A stretch of 62,236 nucleotides of DNA from Pseudomonadota bacterium (GCA_030684355.1 JAUXTN010000015.1:1-62236); one strand, 5' to 3'. Shown: positions 18,754-28,193, numbered from the stretch's first letter. A program made the numbers and translations. The notes: a model not told the origin generated them from the letters alone.

Positions 18754-20209
18754 TTGGCTCCGCACCGCCGGGGGAGCGCACGGTCACGGCGATGTGCGAA
18801 CGACTATGGTCCGGACGATACCCCCACCGCTTCGCACCCGCCGCGCAGGGCCGGGTCGCCGCCACCGCCCCCCGCGGGTCCCAGCGCGCCCGCGCCGCAG
18901 GTGGCTCCGGAGGCCCGCGACCAGGCGGGGCCCACCACACAGTCGGACACGAGCAAGGCGCTCGAGAACATCCAGGGCGTCGACATCGTCGAGCACGTGC
19001 CGATGGCCTCTCCCACCGTGATGGACCGTGTCTCGGGCGCGGGCGGGGCCGTCGGGGGTTACCGGTCGGACACGTGGGGCGGCTTCTGGGAGGACAACGC
19101 CGCGGGCTGGCGCATGCTGTCCAACGACTTCGGCGGCTCGATGGGCGTGGTCGGGAACGGGCTGCTCGACGCGTACATGGCCCTCCCGATGACACAGGCG
19201 CGGATGGGCAACCTCCAGGGGGCCGGGGAGACGCTGCTCGCGCAGGGCAAGGACCTCGGCGGCGCCTTCGTCAACACCGCCGGGTACGGCTACCACTCGA
19301 TGAACAACGCGCAGGACCTGTTCTCGGGGGACCAGCGGCTGGCTCGAAGTGCGGTCGAACGCCAGATGGACCTCAACGGAGACGCCCTCACCGTCATCGG
19401 TACCGTCGCCACCGTGGCCGAGTTTGCCGGGGGGTTCTCGGGCGCCGCCGGCCTGCCGTGGATTGGGGGCTCGTTCCCCGCGGGCACGATGGGGCTCACC
19501 TCGCGCGGCCTCGTGCCCATCGAGGAGGTGCGGCCCGGCGACCTCGTGTGGTCCGAGGACCCCGACACGCACGACGCGAGCTTCCGCCGCGTGCTCCGCG
19601 TCATCACCACGAAGTTCCGAGCCTCGTGGCGGTGCGGTGGGCGGACGGTGGCTTCGGGCGGCACGAAGTGCTCGCGACGCCCGAGCACCCGTTCTACGTC
19701 GACGGCGCGGGCTGGATCGCCGCCGCGGAGCTGCGCACCGGGGATCTCGTACCCACCGCCGACGGCGGCTGGCTCACCGTCGCCGGCGTGGACTGGGTGC
19801 AGGAGACGAGCACCGTCTACAACCTCGTGGTCGAGGGGTCCCACACCTTCTTCGTCGGGGAGGAGGGGGCGTGGGTTCACAACTCGACGGGGTTGCCGTG
19901 GGATATCGTCAAGAAGGGGCCGAGGGTAACTGAGGAGATGATCCGCGAAGCAAGGACGCGCCCCTGAAGTCGCAGCAGCCCGGGGGTGTATCGATGCCTC
20001 GTATTCAGCAGTACGTTGACCGCCTGGCGGCGGGAGGGGCCGCGCCCGCCATCAAGGTAGATGGTGGCATGATCGTAGACGGCAACCACCGGTACATCTC
20101 GGGCAGACTCATGGGCCAGGAGCCCCCGATCCAACCATGGGCTGGTGGGCGCCCCGGCGCTGCCGTCGACTGGCAGACGATGCCAATCGACCCGGACTCG
20201 TCGTGGTGA
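18754..20209 (+). pseudogene. Polymorphic toxin: Hint (pretoxin) domain plus GNHRY-motif toxin tip, two frameshifts
   Basis: Three overlapping frames read as one protein. Frame 1 runs to about 19617: a Pro/Ala-rich N-terminus, a helical region, then the Hint start SFPAGTMGLTSRGLVPIEEV with Ser in the usual Cys1 position. Frame 3 (about 19618-19948) carries TPEHPFYVDGAGWIAAAELR, VYNLVVEGSHTFFVGEEG and the terminal VHN. Frame 2 (about 19948-20209) reads KSQQPGG...PRIQQYVDRL...VDGGMIVDGNHRYISGR, a ParB/Srx-like motif seen as a toxin tip in such proteins. Each transition needs one added base. The 5' start is unclear. It is either decayed or has two deletion errors. Confidence 0.68.
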
Positions 20210-20697
20210 TGGTCATCCGGTGCGAGACCGGCGAAAGCGTCTCCGTAAAGGCCGACGCCCTGGCGGGCGCGGACCTCCGAGACCTCAACCTCCACCGTGC
20301 CATGCTCGATGGAGCGGACCTACGTGGCGCCGATCTCCGCAGGTCGGACCTGCGCTCGGCCGGGCTGGAGCGGGCCGCTCTGGACCGGGCAGACCTCCGG
20401 GGCGCCCGATTGCCGGCCTGTAATGCGTCGTCTGCATCCTTTGAAGGCGCGGACCTGCGCGAAGCGATGATGCGGAGCGGCATCTTCGACGACGCGAACT
20501 TCACCGACGCGGACCTCGGCGGTGCGGACATCGGGAGGGCGTGCCTTCGCCGTGCGCGACTCGCCGGCGCGAACCTCCGCTGCACCGGCATCGATGAGGC
20601 CGACCTTTCGGGCTCGATTGCGGACACAAGGACGGTTTGGCCCGACGGATTCGATGCGCATGCCAGAGGGGTCTCGATTGTCGATGAGAGTACCTGA
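20209..20697 (+). CDS. Pentapeptide-repeat protein, probable immunity partner
   Basis: A 162-residue protein made of A(D/N)Lxx pentapeptides (DLRDLNLHRAMLDGADLRGA and onward), predicting a right-handed quadrilateral beta-helix. Its ATG overlaps the stop of the toxin tip (TGATG at 20207-20211), so the two are translationally coupled. Position directly after a polymorphic toxin C-terminus is where immunity genes sit. Immunity is inferred from position; pentapeptide proteins also act as DNA mimics. Confidence 0.75.
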   Translation: MVIRCETGESVSVKADALAGADLRDLNLHRAMLDGADLRGADLRRSDLRSAGLERAALDRADLRGARLPACNASSASFEGADLREAMMRSGIFDDANFTDADLGGADIGRACLRRARLAGANLRCTGIDEADLSGSIADTRTVWPDGFDAHARGVSIVDEST

Positions 20698-20737
20698 GGC
20701 TCAGGCAGCGTAGGCGATGTGGCGTCGGGCACCGCGC

Positions 20738-21565
20738 TCACCTCGCGATGAACGACGTCTGATCCTGCGCCCGCAACGAGATGCGCCCGTAGTTGTCCGT
20801 CTCCAGGTCGTCGACGTAGCTGCGGCGCAGGATGAAGCCCTCGAGCACCTCCTCCTCCGCCGGGGCCCCGAATTGGATCGTCGCCGCGCCGTCGTCGCGG
20901 AAGACGCAGCCGGTCACCCGACCGTCGGCCTCGTCGCGATACAGCAGCATGCGGCTGCCCGGGCTCGACGCGGGCTCCCAGGCGAGGTCGAGCGTGCCCG
21001 TGGCCGCGTACGCCGTCCACATGCTCTCGCCGTCCACGATGACGAGGGGCTCTGGGACGACCGCCGTGCTCGCCACCCCGTCGAACGCGAGGGCGGCGCC
21101 CGCCGCGAGGGCGTCTCCCTCCCACCGGTAGCGATCCCCGCCGTCCTCGAGGTCCAGGGTGAGCGTGTCCCCGCCCACGTCGAGCGCGACCGACGGACCC
21201 ACTTCCACGTAGGTAAGGGACGCCGTCGACCACAACGCCGTCCAACACCCCGAGGACGACACCTGCAGCAGGTCGTGGTCCACCCAGAGCGTCGGCTCGT
21301 GAAACCACGCCGCGGCGACCGTGCTCAGATCGATGGGCGCGCCGAGCTCGCCGTCCCGGATGGAGTAGTACCGCCCTCCGCCTGCGAGAACCGCGCCGTC
21401 CCACACGCCCGTGGCCGGCGGGGGGCCGGGATCCATCGGCAACACCGCTGGGTCATCCAGGCCGCCGGTGTCGTCGGCGGCTGGCCCGTCGGCGGTCGTC
21501 GGGTTGCACGCGAGCGCGGGGAGGAAACAGAACAGCGCTGCCTTCGAAACACTTCGAGATGACAT
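20738..21565 (-). CDS. Lipoprotein of unknown function
   Basis: A 275-residue lipoprotein. The ATG at 21565 gives a signal ending in LPALAC (Cys20), followed by an acidic, Pro-rich linker. The rest looks all-beta with two cysteines in the mature body (GCW and GCVFRDDG). No family recognised. Upstream frame extension is shadow. The 260-bp gap 21566-21825 upstream holds no gene I can support. Confidence 0.65.
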   Translation of the reverse strand: MSSRSVSKAALFCFLPALACNPTTADGPAADDTGGLDDPAVLPMDPGPPPATGVWDGAVLAGGGRYYSIRDGELGAPIDLSTVAAAWFHEPTLWVDHDLLQVSSSGCWTALWSTASLTYVEVGPSVALDVGGDTLTLDLEDGGDRYRWEGDALAAGAALAFDGVASTAVVPEPLVIVDGESMWTAYAATGTLDLAWEPASSPGSRMLLYRDEADGRVTGCVFRDDGAATIQFGAPAEEEVLEGFILRRSYVDDLETDNYGRISLRAQDQTSFIAR

Positions 21566-21825
21566 CCGGTCGATATACTGCAGTCCAGGCCATCCTGCAC
21601 CAATGGCCCGACGGTGCATGGCCGTGGTCGGGGATGGTTCGGCAGCAGGTGCGGGTCGTGTCCTCGCTGACTCCTCACCGCGCTCCGGGACGGCGTGGTC
21701 GGCCCGGAGCGAGAGCGCCGTCGCGAGGTCACCGAAGACCACATCGGCCGCCGGAGGACTGCTCGAGGCTGGTTTGGTTGTCGGCAGACGCAGCCCCTGC
21801 CCGTACTTGCTCCGGCATGTCCCGT

Positions 21826-22373
21826 TCAGGCGAGGCGGTCCTTGCCCTGGGCGACGATCGCGCCGATGGTGACGAGGCTCGACCCGACGGTCTCGGCGCT
21901 GGGGAGCTTGTCGCCGTCGCGATGCAGCACGTCGTTGCAGCGGGCGACGGCCAGCTCGGGGAACACCCCGATCCAACCGTCCCCCACGAAGCCCATGCGG
22001 ACGCCGCGCGCGCAGGGTCCGCTGACGCCATCGATGCTCACGAGGTTGGCGGGTAGGAGTTGCCGGAAGTCGGCGACGAACCGCTCGCCGTGGGTCAGGC
22101 TCGCCGTGTGGATCACCTGCTCGCTGGCCAGCGTGGCGATGGCGGCGCGGACCTCGTCGACGCGATGGCGGGCGCGCTGCTGGGCGCCGTCCGAGCGGAG
22201 GACGACGCGAAGGAGTCCACCATCGGCGCGGGCCAGCGTGCCTCATCGGTGCGCCTGGCTTCGCTGGGGGGATGCACGAGGTCCTCGTGGTCGGGGTGCC
22301 GCGCGACGAGGCGCTAGACCAGGGCGGCGAGCTGGTCGCGGGTGAGCGTGGAGAGGCGGGTTTCCAGCGGCAT
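21826..22373 (-). pseudogene. Broken gene downstream of the HIT-PLD-helicase gene
   Basis: ATG 22373 lies two bases after the helicase stop (TGACAATG), as in an operon. It reads MPLETRLSTLTRDQLAALV, then an in-frame TAG at 22314-22316, then RLVARHPDHEDLVHPPSEA in the same frame. Near 22238 a one-base shift continues as ADGGLLRVVLRSDGAQQRA and on to IAQGKDRLA-type sequence ending at 21826. The first ~45 residues recall small helical domains found with restriction and helicase systems; the rest is unrecognised. Whether the two parts were one gene is uncertain. Confidence 0.4.
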
Positions 22374-22375
22374 TG

Positions 22376-25300
22376 TCAGGACTCGACGGGATGGGCGTGC
22401 AGGGCCGTGAGGATTACCAGCGCCCACCCGGTGTCGATCCACCGGGTCGCGCCCTTCGGCGTGCCGTCGAGGTAGCGCACGCGGTTCACCCGCGCCTCGT
22501 CCAGGACGCCGCCCTTGAGCCGAACGTCCGCTTCGGCGGCGAGGGCCCAGCCGAGGTCGAGCAACGAGACCGTCCGCTCGGGGAAGCCTCCCTCGCCGCC
22601 GTCCACGCGCAGGCCGCCTTGCGGGGCCCGCCCGACGACCCGGCCGCGCTGCTTCCCACGCTCCAGCCACACGTCTGCGAGCTGCGCCGGCGCTGCCTCC
22701 GAGAGACGAACCGCCGCATCCGTCCACCGGCGGCTCAGGGTGCGCGATGCGACCCGCCCCGAGGACAGGGCGCGCCAGGTTCCAAGTGAGGGATCCCGGA
22801 ACGCCCAGGCGGACTCCTCGGCGCGCCAGCGCCCCACTCCGAGGTAGGTCCAGGGCGCATCGGCCTCGGACCGGGCCAGCACGAACGCGGTCTCCCCGGG
22901 CCGCCTATCTGGCACGCGGACGGTCCAACGGTCGGGCGCGGTCAGCACGTCGCGCCCCTCGGCGAGGAGAAACAGGTGTCCGTCCACCCGCGCGGTCGTG
23001 CCGGTCGGTGTCTCGGAGAGGCCGAACGCCCCGGCGAGGTCGGTGAGCGTCGTCCCCTCCTCCGGAGCCAGCGCCTCGGGATGCACCGCCCGGACCAATC
23101 GCGCGTACGGGATCGCTCCGGCCGCCGGGCGAGACTCGACCTCGGGGTTGTCCGAACGGAGCGCGTACCCGTCCGCCACGCGGATCACGCGCTTGATGTG
23201 GAACTCCGCTCCCTCGTCCTCGGCGCCGATGCCGACCAGGGCGACCTTGCCTTCCATCGTGCCGATGCCCTGGCCGCGCGCCCACTCGAAGATCGCCCAG
23301 TCGCCGTCGCGAAGCGGACTCACGCCGCCGTCCATCGAGGAGCCCGTCACCCGGACGGCGAATTGCCCGTCACTGACGGGACCCGGGAGGAGCACATCGC
23401 CCGCCTCGGGTGCCAGATTGCCCGCGCCGCTCCACCCCGCTGCCGCCTTCAACGTCGGGAACGCGACGAACCGGCCCCGCTCGGTCGCCAACGTCACCAC
23501 CTCGCCCAGCGGCTCCATCCACCACCCGTCGGGCGAGGGACGGAACCGCACCCGGAAGTCGGTGCCCGGCCTCCCCGCCTGCGGCCCGAACCAGCGCCGT
23601 AGCAGGTCGGGGAGCTCGTTGCGGTCGCGTCCGACGGGGTGGGCCACGTTGACCGCGACCTTGGCGAAGCGGAAGCGCCACGGGGCGCCGTCGGGCAAGC
23701 GGACATCGACATCGCCGGTGGGCAGCCGGTCGCGCCGGGCGCCGGTGGGGAGGAACAGGATTGGGTCGCGCTGGTTCCACGAGACCTTCGCGTCCACCGC
23801 CTCGCCGCCCCCTTCTCGCCGCCGACGGTACGTCGCCAGGCGAGCGTCCACCAACTCACGGGTCATCGCCGCGAGCGTCTCCACGTCCGCGGAGGGCAGG
23901 CGGGGGACGAGCCGCGCCGCATCGAGCTTGAACCAGGGGCCGTTGCACCACGCCGCGATGGGGTTCTTCCGCCAATACGCCGCCCACAGTCTCGGATCAG
24001 GGTGCTGCGGGTCTTCGATGTCCCTTACACCGTCGAGGTCCTCGAACAGCTCGGGGGACCGGACCAGCAGGTCGTGCGAGCGCGCCGCGAGGTCGGCGAG
24101 GTCCATCCCGTCGAGCAGCGCGTCCGCGTCGAGGAGGACCTCGAGCACGACCATCTTGAAGCACTTCGTCATCGGCGTGGACTGCACCTCGCGCAGCCAA
24201 GCGCCGGCCTTCGCGAACACCGAGGCCTCCACCTCGCTCAGGTCGCCTTCCGCGGAGACGAATCCAAACCAGCCCCCGTGACCCGACAGCAGCGACCCGA
24301 GGGTGTAACCGCGCCGCACTAGCTCGCCTGCCATCGGACGCTCGCCCCTGGCGGCGCGCAGCTCGCGGTACGTCGCGACGAGGGCGCTCGCGCCGCCACC
24401 GGCGGGCAGGAGCCGCTTCAGCAGATCGATCGCTTCGAGCTCGAACTCGAGGGAGCACTTGGGTGGGAGTTGGGTGACACCGCGCGCCACGAACGCCTGC
24501 AGTGACGCCTCTCCCCCTCCCAGGCTCAACAGCGTGCGCACGCGGTCGAGGAACACCTTGTGGTTCCCCACGAAGTCGATCACGACCAGGCGTGCCTTCC
24601 CCTCGGCCTTTCGCAGTCCGCGGCCCAACTGCTGCAGGAACAGGACCGGCGACTCGGTCGGGCGCAGCATGACGACCCGATCAAGCGGGCGACAGTCGAT
24701 CCCCTCGTTGAACAGGTCGACGCTGCAGATCGCGTCGATCCGCCCCGCTTCGAGGTCCTGCAACGCCGCGGTGCGGTCGTCGGAGCCGGGGCCGCCATGG
24801 CAGAGGCGCACGCGCACGCCGCGTGCCCCGAGCCAGTCGCGCACGAACACGGCGTGGGCGACGGACGCGCAGAACACCATCGTCCGCGAGCCGGACCTGC
24901 CGGGCTCGTTCCAGGCGGTCCAGAGCTTCTCCATCCGCGCCTGTGTCTCCAGCGCGGTCGACAGCTCGGCGACGTCGAACCTACCGCTACGCCAGGAGAT
25001 CGGCCGGTAGTCGGTCGTGTCCGCGAGGCCGAAGTACGCGAAGGGGACCAGCAGGTCCTCGACGATCCCGGTGCCGACGTCGGCGCGGTAGGGGACGTGG
25101 TCGTCGAACAGGCCCGGGACATCGCCACCATCGGCACGTTCGGGCGTCGCGGTGAGGCCGAGCAGGAACGCCGGAGAGAAATGGGCGAGGATGCGACGGT
25201 AGGATGGGGCGTCGGCGTGATGCACCTCGTCGACGACGATGTAGTCGAAGCGATCCGGGGCCAGGGAGGCGAGGATCGCCGGGCGGGCGAGCGTCTGGAC

Positions 25301-26629
25301 CGATGCGAAGAGCACGTCGAAGGGCTCTTCGGGCCGCTCACCGCCGAGCATCCACGCGAAGCGGGCGTCGGGCAGGCCGCGGCGGAGCGTGCTCGCCGCC
25401 TGTTCGAGCAGCTCGCGCCGGTGCGCGATCCACAACACCGACGGAGCTGCCCCTCGCTCGCGTGCGACGGACGCGATGTCGAGGGCGGCGAGGACGGTCT
25501 TTCCGAGCCCGGTTGCCATGACGACGAGCGCTCGTCTGCGATTCTCCAGGCGGCTGGCCGCCAGCGCATCGAGCGCTTCCCTCTGCAGGCCCGTGGGGTC
25601 CGGGAGCGCGACGGCGGGATGGTCTGCCACCTCCCCGAGGGGGAGCGGACGCGGTCGCAACCGGACCCGAGCGGCGTACGCGGCGATCCAGTCGGCGTCG
25701 ATGATCCGCGCGGCCGACCACAGGCGCTCGTAGGAGGAGGCCACCCGCGACCACGCGGCCCGATCGTGGTGTCGGTCAACGCGGAGGTTCCACTCGATCC
25801 CGTCGTGCAGCGCCGACCGTGAGAGGTTGCTGCTCCCGACGAACGTGACACCGAAATCCTCGCCTTGCAGGTGCCATGCCTTGGGATGGAACGAGCGCCC
25901 ACCCAAGTGTCTCGTCTCGATTACCCGGGCGTGAAGGTCCCCCGCGATGGCCAGGGCGTCGGTGTCCGCGCCCCGCTCCGCCGCCGTGGCGGACGCCCAG
26001 TCGTCGAGCCGCCGGAGCGCGTCGACCTGGGTGATGTCGAGGTAGTCGCCCGTCAGGATGCGCAGCCGCGCGCCGCGTGTGAGCGCCTCCTGCACGGCGG
26101 GCTCGATCAGCGCCAGGCCGCTGTCCTGGACGAACGCCGCGAGGATGTCGATACGGGTGGCTCGGGCGAGCAGGGGTGCGAGCGCGAGGTAGAAGCTGCC
26201 GCCGAGGTCGCCGTCCGGCAGGATCTCGGCGCGCTGGCGCAGGTAGTTCGCCTTGTCGGGCACCACGTAGCGAACGCCGCCGCGCGGATCCTCCACGTCG
26301 CCGTGGAAGCGGGGGATGACATGCACGTGGACGTGCATCACCGTCTGGCCCGCGGCCTCGCCTGCGTTGAAGCCGACGTTGTAGGCGTCCGGGTGCAGCT
26401 CGAGGTCGAGGTCGGCCTTGACACGGTCGACGAGTTCGAGGAGGGCAGCCCGCTCCTCGGCCGTGCAGCCGAAGAAGTCGGGCACGTGGCGCCGGGTGAC
26501 GACGAGCGTATGACCGGGGGAGACGGGGTAGCGGTCGCGGAAGGCGAAGGCGAGGGGGTTCTCGGCGACGGTCGCGATGCCCGAGGGGGCACAGAAGGGG
26601 CAGGCGGGAACGGAGAGTTGTGTCGGCAT
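22376..26629 (-). CDS. HIT-PLD-SF2 helicase-S24 peptidase multidomain protein, candidate defence protein
   Basis: 1,417 residues. In order: an N-terminal CPFC and HIT domain with H99-V-H101-V-H103; a phospholipase D-like nuclease half-site (H248-P-K250, GSSNLS 265-270); a superfamily 2 helicase with ATGLGKT (372-378), DEVHH (467-471), LTATPER (492-498) and QQLGRGLRK (666-674); a helical region; an S24/LexA-type domain with GSSM (Ser1098) and FHIKRV (Lys1146) fitting a Ser-Lys dyad; and a C-terminal ~200 residues of unknown fold. ATG 26629 starts exactly at the HIT domain. HIT-PLD-helicase proteins occur in defence and restriction-like loci. An S24 module suggests self-cleavage or damage sensing. 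It is next to tRNA-Asn and a recombinase scar. Confidence 0.85.
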   Translation of the reverse strand: MPTQLSVPACPFCAPSGIATVAENPLAFAFRDRYPVSPGHTLVVTRRHVPDFFGCTAEERAALLELVDRVKADLDLELHPDAYNVGFNAGEAAGQTVMHVHVHVIPRFHGDVEDPRGGVRYVVPDKANYLRQRAEILPDGDLGGSFYLALAPLLARATRIDILAAFVQDSGLALIEPAVQEALTRGARLRILTGDYLDITQVDALRRLDDWASATAAERGADTDALAIAGDLHARVIETRHLGGRSFHPKAWHLQGEDFGVTFVGSSNLSRSALHDGIEWNLRVDRHHDRAAWSRVASSYERLWSAARIIDADWIAAYAARVRLRPRPLPLGEVADHPAVALPDPTGLQREALDALAASRLENRRRALVVMATGLGKTVLAALDIASVARERGAAPSVLWIAHRRELLEQAASTLRRGLPDARFAWMLGGERPEEPFDVLFASVQTLARPAILASLAPDRFDYIVVDEVHHADAPSYRRILAHFSPAFLLGLTATPERADGGDVPGLFDDHVPYRADVGTGIVEDLLVPFAYFGLADTTDYRPISWRSGRFDVAELSTALETQARMEKLWTAWNEPGRSGSRTMVFCASVAHAVFVRDWLGARGVRVRLCHGGPGSDDRTAALQDLEAGRIDAICSVDLFNEGIDCRPLDRVVMLRPTESPVLFLQQLGRGLRKAEGKARLVVIDFVGNHKVFLDRVRTLLSLGGGEASLQAFVARGVTQLPPKCSLEFELEAIDLLKRLLPAGGGASALVATYRELRAARGERPMAGELVRRGYTLGSLLSGHGGWFGFVSAEGDLSEVEASVFAKAGAWLREVQSTPMTKCFKMVVLEVLLDADALLDGMDLADLAARSHDLLVRSPELFEDLDGVRDIEDPQHPDPRLWAAYWRKNPIAAWCNGPWFKLDAARLVPRLPSADVETLAAMTRELVDARLATYRRRREGGGEAVDAKVSWNQRDPILFLPTGARRDRLPTGDVDVRLPDGAPWRFRFAKVAVNVAHPVGRDRNELPDLLRRWFGPQAGRPGTDFRVRFRPSPDGWWMEPLGEVVTLATERGRFVAFPTLKAAAGWSGAGNLAPEAGDVLLPGPVSDGQFAVRVTGSSMDGGVSPLRDGDWAIFEWARGQGIGTMEGKVALVGIGAEDEGAEFHIKRVIRVADGYALRSDNPEVESRPAAGAIPYARLVRAVHPEALAPEEGTTLTDLAGAFGLSETPTGTTARVDGHLFLLAEGRDVLTAPDRWTVRVPDRRPGETAFVLARSEADAPWTYLGVGRWRAEESAWAFRDPSLGTWRALSSGRVASRTLSRRWTDAAVRLSEAAPAQLADVWLERGKQRGRVVGRAPQGGLRVDGGEGGFPERTVSLLDLGWALAAEADVRLKGGVLDEARVNRVRYLDGTPKGATRWIDTGWALVILTALHAHPVES

Positions 26630-26780
26630 CGCTATCCGGCGAAGCGCGCGTCGCGGTGGCGGCGAGGGCAGGGGTCGACCTAACGCGCATCCGCTCCGAG
26701 AGCCGGCTGGGTGTCCGGCGGACCCTACCGCGGGCCGTCCCACAATCGACCCAGGAGGCCGCGCCTCCGTCGCCTCACGT

Positions 26781-27050
26781 CAGGGCCCGCAGCTCGTCGC
26801 CCGCGTCTTCCGCGAAGACGGCACCAGCGGCAAGAACCTCGACCGCCCGCAGCTTCAGGAGATGCTCGGGGCCGTCCGCGGCCGCCAGGTCGACGTGGTC
26901 ATGGCCACCCGCCTGGACTGTCTCTCTCGCTCGTTGCTCGACTTCTACGAACTGCATCGCGCCCCCGGCGAGCGCCGCGAGCTCCTGCACGAGATCATCG
27001 ACGAGGTGCGCGTCTACCCTGACCGCGTCGAGGTCGCGCTCTACGACGGC
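26781..27050 (+). pseudogene. Serine recombinase remnant with internal deletion
   Basis: The plus frame reads FREDGTSGKNLDRP and VDVVMATRLDCLSRSLLDFYELH, which is the resolvase catalytic domain after its lost N-terminus. It then jumps near 26960 to RRELLHEIIDEVRVYPDRVEVAL, the typical extreme C-terminus of a large serine recombinase. The central several hundred residues and the catalytic-Ser N-terminus are gone. No valid start is present, and the frame runs on into antisense of the tRNA. The rest of 26630-27239 shows nothing else. Confidence 0.72.
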
Positions 27051-27239
27051 ACGCACGCCTCGGCCCCGCTGGAGCAGGCCGCTCGGAAGGTGCGCGGTCC
27101 CGGCGGCGGGGGAGGGAAGTCCCCGGCCGTGGTTCACGCGGTTCACGGGGAGGTTCACGCCCCGGCGAAGGAGCGTGAACCGTCACCCGGTACCCAGGGC
27201 GCTGTGGGCGCTACTGTGAAGTTAGCGCAGCGCGTGGAA

Positions 27240-27316
27240 TGGCTCCCGCTGGTGGACTTGAACCACCGACCCCCGGATTAACAGTCCGATGCTCTAACCA
27301 ACTGAGCTAAGCGGGA
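27240..27316 (-). tRNA. tRNA-Asn (anticodon GTT), CCA encoded
   Basis: The minus strand folds as a cloverleaf: acceptor TCCCGCT pairs with AGCGGGA, D-arm TTAGCTCAGTTGGTTAGAG, anticodon loop CTGTTAA with GTT, and T-loop GGTTCAAGTCC. Discriminator G at 27243 is followed by CCA (27242-27240). Its 3' end faces the recombinase scar, as in tRNA-targeted islands. Confidence 0.95.
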
Positions 27317-27329
27317 ATGCGGCAGCTAT

Positions 27330-27773
27330 TTATCGACCCCCGCCCCCCGCGTCAACCCCCTCCACCACCTTCCGAACCTCGATTCGTTCGCTTCGCATAA
27401 AACGCCGGATCAACCGTTCCCGCATCTTCGGGTCGGTCCCCGCGACCGCGGCCCTCGCGATCGACACCCCGTCCTCCACCGAGAATGCGTCGATCTCGCC
27501 CGCGACGATGATTCCGAGCCCCGCCTTCTCCGGGTCCGCGACCCACGTCCGCGCGTGCTCCACCACGGTCGCATCCGCTGCGAACCCCTGGACCAGGCAC
27601 TCGGCCGCCCGGATCGGCACGTACGGCGGCCCCACGTCCCCTTCGGCCAGCGCGATCAGCTCGTCCCGCGCTTCCGGCCCCGTCCCGAGCGCGGCGCAGT
27701 CACCGCCGTCCCGCAGCTTCAGCACATCGTAGGCCCCGCCCGCGGCCGCCAGCCCCATCATCACGAACCACAT
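27330..27773 (-). CDS. Small exported HEAT-like protein, unknown function
   Basis: 147 residues from ATG 27773. The first 14 residues (MWFVMMGLAAAGGA) look like a short signal peptide. The remainder is helical with features of a few HEAT-like turns (GPPYVPIRAAECLVQGFAAD; RERLIRRFMRSERIEVRKVV). A longer upstream start exists but adds no signal. It lies 13 bp upstream of the tRNA-Asn on the same strand. Confidence 0.55.
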   Translation of the reverse strand: MWFVMMGLAAAGGAYDVLKLRDGGDCAALGTGPEARDELIALAEGDVGPPYVPIRAAECLVQGFAADATVVEHARTWVADPEKAGLGIIVAGEIDAFSVEDGVSIARAAVAGTDPKMRERLIRRFMRSERIEVRKVVEGVDAGGGGR

Positions 27774-27815
27774 CCGGACCTCCACGCGTTCAGACCACCC
27801 ACCGCCCCTCGACAT

Positions 27816-28193
27816 TCACCGCCCGTCTGTGGACTACCCTCACGGGGGTACAAGAACCCTTTGGCGGCCCCCTCCGGGGCCGGGCTCCTTCCGGGCGCGG
27901 CCTGCGGCCTTGGTCCGACCGGGCGCCTTGCGGCCGCCCGGTCGGGACCGGCCGCGAGGCGCGGCCGCCCTCCGGATCCCTGCCGCCCAATGCGGCCCCC
28001 TCCGAGGCCGGTCCCCTCCCGGCCGCAGCCCGCCCCCCCGATCCAGCCGGCCGCCTCGCGGCCGCCCGGCCCGGCCGCGAGCCGCGCCCGCCCTCCGGAT
28101 CCCTGCCGCACGAACCCCGCCCGTCGGCGGCCCCCTCCGCACCCGGACTCCGTCCGGGCGCGGCCCGCTCCCGAGCCCCCCCAACCCCACCCC
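27816..28193. repeat. Gene-free GC-rich stretch with paired repeats
   Basis: Between the HEAT-like gene and the metalloprotease there is no supported gene. A 43-bp element at 27863-27905 recurs at 28126-28168 with a few differences, and a 37-bp element at 27950-27986 recurs at 28073-28109 with two mismatches (both end CCGGATCCCTGCCGC). All copies are in the same orientation, nested A-B-B-A. ORFs crossing it are Pro/Arg shadows. Confidence 0.7.

Noticed and set aside
22376..27240. att duplication of the tRNA-Asn 3' end
   Set aside because: No second copy of the tRNA 3' segment was seen, so island borders cannot be set.
26577..27281. A 234-codon plus ORF ending in VDLNHRPPD
   Set aside because: Its C-terminus is the antisense of tRNA-Asn and its N-terminus is antisense of the HIT domain; only 26781-27050 has recombinase similarity.
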